From positions 34,698,278-34,762,277 of the forward strand of contig OY783194.1 in assembly GCA_963678675.1 (NCBI GenBank): DNA of 64,000 nt, written 5' to 3'. The notes below the pieces were generated by a model. That model ran no database searches. It saw only the letters and a program-made list of their open reading frames with translations, and had not been told where the DNA came from. Shown here piece after piece: positions 56,768-64,000 of the stretch (position 1 is the first letter of the stretch; every line of letters starts with the position of its first letter). The DNA is from Xiphydria camelus. Lineage: Eukaryota > Arthropoda > Insecta > Hymenoptera > Xiphydriidae. The position numbers and the translations under genes are program-made.

Positions 56768-59700
56768 ATCGAAGAGCTCGCGAGTGGGCGTTCAAAGTTT
56801 ACAGTAGCGCACGAGAGAGGTCAACCGATCCAATCGCATTGCCGCGATTCCCCATAAGCCCACCCAACCGCGAATCCACGCGAGACGAAGACGATACCTT
56901 AATCGCGCGTCGACGTTAAGAAGATAAACGCTTTGAACAGCTGGGTGTACCGCACACAACGATGTATATTCATGAAGAGCAAGAAGCCGAGCCAACCACT
57001 CGTTAGTTCTTCCGAGTGATAATTTATTTATCTTTCTGGAACACAGTCTCTGCAGAGCAATTCCAGCTCGGCTGAACGTTCATTGTTAATTCCCGCCAAC
57101 CAATTATGGAAAAATACGCGGCGTTCACGAGTGCACTTGAGCTCGAAGATACCCCGTAACATCGGCACTGGAGACATTAGCTGCCTTTTAGTCCCCATTA
57201 GGCGCTCCAGTCGAACCTCTCCATCCGAGAGTTTTCCCAGGTCTTTTCTCCGTGTCGATAAATCCTGCATCGCTCTGCCTGTGTTCTATCCTGCGAACGG
57301 TTCGCAGGGGAAAAAACAGGAAACAAAAGACGGGAAGGACCGACTACCGTGCACCGACTCTTACGCTGGACGCAATTAAAACTTTTATGACGTGGCACTA
57401 AAATGCAAATAAAGCGTCGCCTTTTGCCAGCTTTAGCGATACGCGTGTTACGCGTAATGAGCCACGGCGATTTACCGGGGAGCCGTTGTTAAAAGTGAAT
57501 TGTAGAGAAGGGCTCGACGGACCTTCGTCGAGTCTCCTTTAAATGTTTGAACTCTTGACCTATATCGGTCCAGCGAATCGATATTTCGTCCCTTTAATCA
57601 AACAGCGAAACGAACGACGGTAGCTCAGTTCGAATGAGCATTACATCGAGTAACGAAATTAATTATTTCTAGAAGCAAAAATTCATTTAGACGGAATAAT
57701 TGCAATTAAAGTAGAACCGAAGAAATACCGCACTTCTACCACCATCAGTGTGCGTGACTCGCACACACCGCGTACCAATTTCGCGAAAACGGCTCGACCT
57801 TACGTCACCGGCGCGATCTCGCGGGATAGGCGCGGATACACAGAGTGGCGCGAACGTTGATTGCTTAGCAATTAGCATACAATGAGAATTGTCGGATACA
57901 TCGGGCGAGCAGACGAGCGAACAAGGAGCACCCGTCACTCCTCCCTCCCCGTATCAATCGCCACCATCGGAGCCCACCCCTGCCTCTCTCGCCCTGCGCG
58001 TACGTCTGCCCGTTTGACTTAATCAGTAATCGCTAATTGCCAGCCCGATGCACTGGGCTAACGGACGAGGAAACGTATGCAAATCGCGCGAGGAATTATC
58101 CGCCGCCTCCGCGCGCGATAGGACAATTAGACGGGCGAGTATTCTTACTGGCGCGTATAAAGCCATTTCCGGTGCACGCTCGCTTCGATCGCGATCGATT
58201 TAATCGACGACCCTCGAGACCCGCGGCGCTTGGTCGTTGCTGGCATTTCCGCGGTGAGATTTTTGGGGTAGATACGGATGGTCGCGTCTTTTGAAATTTA
58301 TTTTTTTCCGGAGTTCGAAAAAAAAAAAAAAATGCGTAAAGAATCATGCCCATGAAGCGCATCCAAGAACCGAAAATATCGCAAGCTTATTCAAGCCTCC
58401 GAAATCGCAGTCTAATTTTCGCGTTCCGAAACACCCGTCAATTTTTCCTTTTACGCGAATTCTGAAAGATTCAAGCCCTCCGCCTCGCCGCGCACTTCGC
58501 GATACACGGTACTTCGCGACTCGAGCGACGCCAATTTCCGGTTTTTCTCGCGCGCCTCGCTCTCGCAGGGAACGCAGAATCTACCTGCGTTCGTTAAAAT
58601 GCCCCGACCGAGTCCTCGATCTACGCAGGCAGAGGTGTGTGGCGCCCGTATACCAAAGGCGCGAGAAGACGGGCGTGGGCAGGGTATCATTATTCCCTTT
58701 AAATAAAATAATGGGAAAATTCTAGGCTTTGTCGATGCGGGCGCACGTGGAGGGCGAGACGAAATGGATGCACACGCCGCACGCGGTATTCGCGTCGCCG
58801 TCGCGACGCTCTCTCTTGCTCGAATTTTTTTACTCTCCCCTCTCCTCTCGGCGCCCTGTGCGCTCCCTCTCCATCTCCTCCGTCGCCTTCCGCTTTTCAT
58901 CCGACTCCCTCGTCTCTCGTTACACTCGTTAAATCCCCGGGCATTCTTCGAACACGCGCGTCGCGTCGTCCGCGGGCAGGTATTCCCGGTGTTTCGAGGT
59001 AAACATTTTTTCCGAACGCCCGGTCGTGTCCAGAGATTCGCGCTGCTCCTTTTTCAGCGCGATCGGAAGTCCTCGGCGTGGACCCGACGACGTGACGAAG
59101 TCCCTCTCGCGCGAAGAAGGTGCGGATATTTTACGGCCGTCGGTTGCGTGGCGATATTTCAGCCTCTTAAAATCACCATTATTATTGCGTCTTATCGACA
59201 TGCTCTATCATCCTATCAGAGGCATTAAGGCGGCACTGTTAAGGGGTTCGAGTGAACCGACCATTATAAATGCTATCAGGCGTGTTTTACAAACCGTGGT
59301 TCTCAGTGGTTACTGTTGAGCCTGGGCCATGGGGAGGAAGTGGGGGAGGTTGGGTTTATTCGAGTTAAACAACTTTTCTCTCTCGTCCGGATGCGAACAT
59401 TTCTTTCAAAATTAAGCTTCAAAGTATGAAACACATCGCGGCGACGCGATAAATACGGTGTGATTAAAAAGGGGGCGTAACCGCTCGGCGATTTTTCCAT
59501 ATCGTCGACGCCTCGCGTTTATTTTGCTTTTCTCTTTCTTCCTTTCTTTTATCGGTCGACAATTAAAATAGCCGGCGAGTGCCACGAATGACGAGAAGCT
59601 CGCGCGTCCAGCGAAAAGACAGCGAATTAGGGTCTCGTGACCACCGCGGACGAGGAGCTCTGTTATTATTGCCGGGAGAGCCCGTGTCAGTTGGTCGCCA

Positions 59701-60337
59701 CTGACTGGTCCGATGCGGTGAGCACGACAGTGGCTGGGGGGAGCATGAATATTCATCCCCCTTGTTCCGAGGAGGACCGCGGCGACGCGCTCTTCGGCAA
59801 CGAGGGGGAGGAAGAGGAGCGCGACGGAAGCGCGGGCGGCAATAGCGAGAGATTGATAACAGATACCGACGCGCCAAAGTCTTCGGCTTTTTCACAATGT
59901 TTGCGTTGAACGAGCGGACGAGGCGATAAGCGAGGGCAGAGGGGGAGAGGGTTACCGCTACTCGGTCATCACGTTTTTAATTAATATTGATAAGTTTTAT
60001 GGCGTGCTCTCGCTGCGAGGGACTTGATATCTCGCAGACGGCAGCTGCGCGGCTGCGGATGAACGTTTAATAAGAATTGTGAAAATCAACGAGCGGCGTC
60101 GTCGCTCGTTCCTTCCTGTATTTCGCGTCAACGCATCGTTCGATCGGTTCGAGATCCACGAATTTTCGAGAATTTCACTCGCCTCGAATATCCGCGAAAC
60201 AAACGCAGCTTCAGCTTTTTTCTAATTTCGCATTCCGAGCAATTCATCGGTTCCGCTATATTCGGAAAATATAACCGGGTGAGGGAAGAATAAAATGAAA
60301 TATAAAATGAGGACGTCAAAGAGAGGGAGCCTCCCCG
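56768..60337. other. unassigned CpG-rich sequence
   Basis: About 3.6 kb with no repeat family recognised. Frames of 144-154 codons at 58291-59228 overlap frames on the other strand and lack motifs. No gene supported. Confidence 0.35.
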
Positions 60338-60860
60338 ACCAGAAATTTCGATACTTGTCACATCAGGGCCGGGTCAGGCAGCCGGATCTTGGAAGTCAGG
60401 CCCTTATCAGGCAACCTTACCCGGCCCTGGTCAGGTATGTAACGCATTGTCACATCAGGGCCGGGTCCGGTTGCCGGATCCGGCCCGGATCCGGTAACCG
60501 GATTCGGCCCTGATGTGACAACGCGTTACATACTTGATCAGGGCCGGGTCAGGCTGCCTTACCCGGTCCTGACGTGACAAGTATCGAAATTTCTAATCGG
60601 GCCCGGATCCGGCCCGGAGCCGGTTGCCGGACTCGGCCCTGATGTGACAACGCGTTACATGCTTGATCAGGGCCGGGTCAGGCTGCCTTACCCGGTCCTG
60701 ACGTGACAAGTATCGAAATTTCTGGTCGGGCCCGGATCCGGTTACCGGATTCGGCCCTGATGTGACAACGCGTTACATGCTTGACCAGGGCCGAATAAAG
60801 TTGCCTTATTCGGTCCTGACGTGACAAGTATCGACATTTCTGGTCGGATCGGGTCGGGTC
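60338..60860. repeat. modular palindromic GC-rich repeat
   Basis: Built from inverted and direct copies of two modules: TTTCGATACTTGTCACATCA plus GGGCCGGGTCAGG, and ATGTAACGCRTTGTCACATC plus AGGGCCGGGTCC. The segment 60436-60532 is a nearly complete palindrome of about 97 bp. CTGATGTGACAACGCGTTAC recurs at 60510, 60639 and 60757, giving unit spacings of 129 and 118 bp. The first and last modules are inverted, so the whole block is roughly a large inverted repeat. No coding capacity. Confidence 0.75.
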
Positions 60861-60943
60861 TAAATTTCCCATACGATAATTGTTTATTTTTATATATAAA
60901 CAAAATCGCTTTCAAAAATCGCTGTGGCAGACGAGTGAGTTCG

Positions 60944-61013
60944 TCATTTCGACCCGGAGTCGGCCTGTGAACTCGTCAGTAAGGCTAGGCCGACTCCTGC
61001 CTTAGACGCTCTG
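60944..61013 (-). ncRNA. hammerhead ribozyme, copy 4 with stem III lost
   Basis: The cleavage triplet GUC (61007-61005), stem I UAAGGC with GCCUUA (six perfect pairs), core CUGACGA (60978-60972) and GAAA are intact. Stem II is GUUC with GGUC, one mismatch. The 3' strand of stem III (AUGACG) no longer pairs with GAGCGU. Loops I and II are complementary over at least ten bases. Self-cleavage is probably weak or lost. Confidence 0.8.
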
Positions 61014-61072
61014 TGGTCCTCTTAGGTATATAGTACTGTACCGCCGTTTTACTACCGAGAGCCGAGAGGGTC

Positions 61073-61087
61073 GGCGCCATCTGGCGT
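61073..61087 (-). promoter_or_regulatory. CTCF-like motif in hammerhead element copy 4
   Basis: The minus strand reads ACGCCAGATGGCGCC, 14 of 15 positions of the recalled Drosophila CTCF consensus, at the conserved element position. Confidence 0.35.
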
Positions 61088-61446
61088 CAGGCAGCTACGG
61101 CAAGCCGGACCCGGCATGCCGGGCATATGCCTGATCAGGGCCGGGTCCGGCGCAGCTAAGGCAAACCGGATCCGGCATGCCGGGCGTATGCCTGATCAGG
61201 GCCGGGTCCGGCGCAGCTGAGGCAAACCGGATCCGGCATGCCGGGCGTATGCCTGATCAGGGCCGGGTCCGGCGCAGCTAAGGCAAACCGGATCCGGCAT
61301 GCCAGGCGTATGCCTGATCAGGGCCGGGTCCGGCGTAGCTAAGGCAAACCGGATCCGGCATGCCGGGCGTATGCCTGATCAGGGCCGGGTCCGGCGTAGC
61401 TAAGGCAAACCGGATCCGGCATGCCGGGCGTATGCCTGATCAGGGC
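61086..61446 (+). repeat. 61-bp tandem array, about six units
   Basis: Units contain AGCTAAGGCAAACCGGATCC, GGCATGCCGGGCGTATGCCT and GATCAGGGCCGGGTCCGGCG. The repeat advances one base per 60, giving a period of 61. The first unit, next to the hammerhead element, is the most diverged, and the inner units differ by single bases. Each unit has three perfect short palindromes (CCGGATCCGG, GGCATGCC, CTGATCAG). The array is followed by GGGCCTGATGTGACAA and AAATTTCTGGTCGG, modules shared with the block at 60338-60860. Confidence 0.9.
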
Positions 61447-62810
61447 CTGATGTGACAACCGGCATGTCAAGCCAAATTTCTGGTCGGGTCGCCCCTGCAG
61501 GTGACGACGAACTTTTCCGAAGGGAAGTACAAGCGTAACGTACCTCCGACTTTACGATACGCTTAATATCATTAGCCATGTTAATGATAATAATTGCCCT
61601 TTATAATCAGCGATATCAATCGGTGCGCGCGCGCGCGCGCACCTGTGCCGCCGGTACCCATTGAATAATTATGCGTCGTCGTGTCGGAGGCGCGGAAGAT
61701 GCGTCGGGCCGATACACGTATAAGAAACGGCCCCCGTTACGTGCATTTGCATGGATCGCGGGGAGGAGCGAACGGGGAGGGAGAGGGAGCGAGAGGGAAC
61801 GGTGTCTCACACACCGCGCGGCGCGCGGCCGAGCCACCGAAGGGGATATCTTGAGAAACTTGACGCATGAGCGCGCATTTGTGCGTACACGCAGCTCGCG
61901 CATAATGCGCTTAATTATTGCCCCTCGCGTAGTTAGTGGCTGGTTAACCATACTAAGAAGGTCATTATGCCTCGTATATTTTTTTACGAGCCCGTGATAG
62001 GAGCCGCGCGTTCGTTACGTTCTCGGGGCGAGTAGGAAAAGCGATGCGTTTTGCCGAGCGCGCGACGCGGTGTCCGGTGGGTGGGTTGGGTGGGTGGCTG
62101 GACGGACGGACGGACGCGCGGTGCAGCGAGCTCGGCCGATGCTCGAAGCGTGACACGAACCGATTTTTCTGGACGCGATATGAGAGGAGATAGGCACGAG
62201 TATACGTTTGGCTCGATTTCGGCAGATTTAAGTGCGCGTAACCGCGGGTATAGCCAGGAAGCGTAACCTCCGTTCGTCGAGATTAATTTAACGAGTGCGT
62301 CATCGACGTCGATGCGATCTAATTAGGGAAATTCGCGGCGCGGCGAGACGCGCCCGCTCGCTTCGCCGTAGCGTCGAAACAATGATCGGTAAATCGTAGC
62401 CCGCGGTATCGCGACGCCCATCGGCCCCGTCGGTATTCGTATAAGCGGGGAAGAAGAGCACGGGCTCTCTCTCTCTCTCTCTCGGTCCTCCGATTCGTTA
62501 ATTTGTAAGTACAAGCGGAACGGCTTGACTTCCTTTTTCGTACGGGCGCGAGTGGAAGGTAAGTGGCATTAAAATACAATGGCTGACACAGTGTGAGCGC
62601 GCCGGGCTCATAAATAACCTTAATCGGGATCGCTAATTACAGATATTGCGCGCTCTCGTGTGTACGCCTTCGCGCTGCTGTTCCCATTCTTGGCCGCGGC
62701 TCGCACTTCGCCCGTGCGGCGTGCGGACCGACGGAATTGAACGATGTTTGAATGAAACCGCGCGTCCGTCCGGCGCGATACGGACCGGAGATAGGAAAAT
62801 TAATTACAAT
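61447..62810. other. unassigned sequence with CG and CT runs
   Basis: A CG dinucleotide run lies at about 61625-61642, GGGT and GGAC tetramers at about 62073-62117, and a CT run at about 62464-62482. No gene supported. Confidence 0.35.
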
Positions 62811-62988
62811 GAAATTTAGCGGTAAAGAGGGCGTGAAGACGATAATATTGTTAGCGCTTGTTCTCTCGTGTATAGGGTTTCTTCCGCTCGTTCGAGCCGC
62901 TCGGGTCCATGCGAACTCTTCCCCGTTAATGCCGTTTGAGTTAGTTTCGATCGTGCGAGTTGGAGCGTTTTCTGCAGGTGTAGCATAA
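62811..62988 (+). CDS. possible first exon of a secreted peptide
   Basis: From an in-frame ATG at about 62811 the translation begins MKFSGKEGVK, followed by a hydrophobic run TIILLALVLSCIGFLPLV and then RAARVHANSS. This is the layout of a signal peptide with a plausible cleavage site after VRA. The frame stops at 62986-62988, but TTCTGCAG/GTGTAG just before could be a splice donor. The mature part is not recognised. The opposite strand has a longer unrelated frame, so this may be chance. Confidence 0.25.
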
Positions 62989-63196
62989 TTAGCGTTATTC
63001 ATGAGCGTATCATCGGGGGAGCGTGGAGAGACGGGAATGGAATACGTTATCGGGAACAATTCCGCTCGCTACTGGAAGAGAAAATTACTCGCTATCGTGG
63101 AATCGTTGCTATTCCGGGTCTCCTTTAAAACAGCTTTCTTTGTATTCTTGATTTTTGCAAAAATTTAAATCTCTGGAATTCATCGTTCGATAATAT
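62989..63196. other. unassigned sequence with a family E fragment
   Basis: About 63145-63190 contains TTTGCAAAAATTTAAATCTC and TGGAATTCATCGTTCGATAA, a short family E-like piece. Nothing else recognised. Confidence 0.35.
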
Positions 63197-63618
63197 ACCG
63201 AGAAAAATAATCCGGTCGATCAAATCAAAATCCTGGAGACCATGATCAAACCGTTTGGTGAAATGTGAATCCTCCGTTCGCTTAGTTAAACTAAGCATTT
63301 TCTGCTTGGAATAACTAGACAGGTGGTTGGAATAACTACATAGTAAAAAAGTGGTGTTAGTTTTTTAAATCATTTCACCGGCGTGGACCTATACTATGTA
63401 CCACATCTGGTGTCATTTAGTCTTATACCATTGTTATCTAACATCAAAAGTGGAACCTATATATAGGTTTGCACACAGCAGAATTTTTTACAGTATAAAT
63501 ATGTATTTTGAATAACTAAATATTTGATTCAACTTGCAAGTACCCGTATTTTCGTTAGAACAATTAAACTCGTTTATCCAGATGCGATTTGTCATTTTCA
63601 CCAAGTTATTCTTCTAAG
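63197..63618 (+). mobile_element. family A MITE interrupted by a family B element
   Basis: The left part is TACCGAGAAAAATAA, AAATCAAAATCCTGGAGACC, CCGTTTGGTGAAATGTGAAT to GTTGGAATAACTA. The right part is AATATGTATTTTGAATAACT to GCGATTTGTCATTTTCACCA and the decayed end TTCTTCTAAG. Removing 63339-63495 restores the family A order seen at 25899-26147. Confidence 0.8.
63339..63495 (+). mobile_element. family B element nested in family A
   Basis: About 157 bp, from CATAGTAAAAAAGTGGTGTT to TTTTTTACAGTA. The ends are short inverted copies (AGTAAAAAA against TTTTTTACA), and TA lies at both junctions, as expected of TA-targeting insertion. The interior carries the family B core (GGTGTCATTTAGTCTTA, ACATCAAAAGTGG). 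This copy best defines the ends of family B. Confidence 0.8.
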
Positions 63619-64000
63619 TCCATCTTCCGTGTCATTTGCGAATATTCGCCCCGTTTCGATAAGCCCGCACCGCCGAGATGCGCCGTCATCGCCGACGAAA
63701 GGCCGCGTCGAGACGATTTCGCACGCGGCTCCCAATTATTGTTCGAATGTCAACCGAGCGCGAGCGGGACGGAGCAGCGGCGGCACGATATTCCTAGACA
63801 AATCAAAGTAGGCATCTGCACCGAATGCTCCCGCGAGTGCAGAATGCAGATAGGGCAGAATAGACGGAACAAGGCATTCGCTTCGGGGGTTAATGAGAGA
63901 ACGGTTTCGAGCTCCGTTCTAGCGGCTGCAGCAGCCTACCCGCGAGTCGCGGCGGCATAAGGTGAGACGCTGCGACGACCCTCCCTTCGTCTCGCGCGTC
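63619..64000. other. unassigned sequence
   Basis: The 123-codon frame reaching 63960 has no motif beyond a short alanine run. No gene supported. Confidence 0.35.

Larger units (their letters stand above)
60922..61095 (-). mobile_element. hammerhead-ribozyme element, copy 4, inside a satellite-like block
   Basis: On the minus strand it has the CTCF-like motif (61087-61073), CGACCCTCTCGGCTCTCGGT, GGTACAGTACTATATACCTA, AGAGGACCACAGAGCGTC, then the ribozyme and a tail ending CTGCCACAG at 60922. It is about 174 bp, shorter than copies 2 and 3 because about 45 bp of the upstream CTCGG region is missing. It lies between the palindromic repeat (ending 60860) and the 61-bp array (from 61086), with about 60 bp of AT-rich sequence on one side. 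Confidence 0.8.

Noticed and set aside
57618..57690. TAGCTCAGTTCGAATGAGCA, resembling a tRNA D arm
   Set aside because: No T arm or acceptor stem in the following 60 bases.

Overview
This 64 kb window looks like intergenic or intronic DNA from an insect, most likely a hymenopteran such as an ant. That is inferred from three things: CpG is abundant rather than depleted, there are many short TA-flanked DNA-transposon derivatives plus a mariner relic, and one repeat carries a motif resembling the insect CTCF consensus. I found no convincing complete protein-coding gene. Most long open frames are by-products of CpG-rich or microsatellite sequence. Three short stretches could be genuine or former coding sequence: a possible exon at 39943-40155, a signal-peptide-like frame at 62811-62988 and a 47-residue frame at 1997-2140. 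None is identified.

The window is a mosaic of unique CpG-rich DNA and small interspersed repeats. At least ten families of 90-400 bp elements with terminal or internal inverted repeats are visible. Several share CACTGAG-type ends and TA flanks, which suggests mobilisation by one Tc1/mariner-type transposase. Elements are nested at about 16.8-17.1 kb and 63.2-63.6 kb, probably at 45.9-46.3 kb, and two lie back to back at 44.8-45.2 kb. An internally deleted mariner with a recognisable transposase C-terminus lies at 3670-3933.

The most interesting content is a dispersed family of about 170-245 bp present four times (about 2190-2375, 11981-12215, 25008-25250 and 60922-61095). Each copy contains a type III hammerhead ribozyme. 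The core CUGACGA and GAAA are intact in all four copies, and stems I, II and III are recognisable in the consensus. The two hairpin loops of the ribozyme are complementary to each other over 10-12 nt in every copy. Upstream of the ribozyme each copy has a close match to the insect CTCF motif, and three copies have a TATA-like stretch 30-45 nt before the ribozyme. I interpret this as a non-autonomous mobile element that carries an insulator-like site, a promoter-like segment and a self-cleaving RNA.

The fourth copy lies between a modular palindromic GC-rich repeat (60338-60860) and a 61-bp tandem array (61086-61446). Other structured DNA includes a roughly 360-bp run of degenerate GAAATCTC repeats bounded by an 18-bp inverted repeat (29738-30100), a diverged 214-bp tandem duplication containing two perfect splice-donor-like sites (21007-21428), and a 92-bp CT microsatellite (14735-14826). 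The rest is CpG-rich sequence in which I see nothing I can name.
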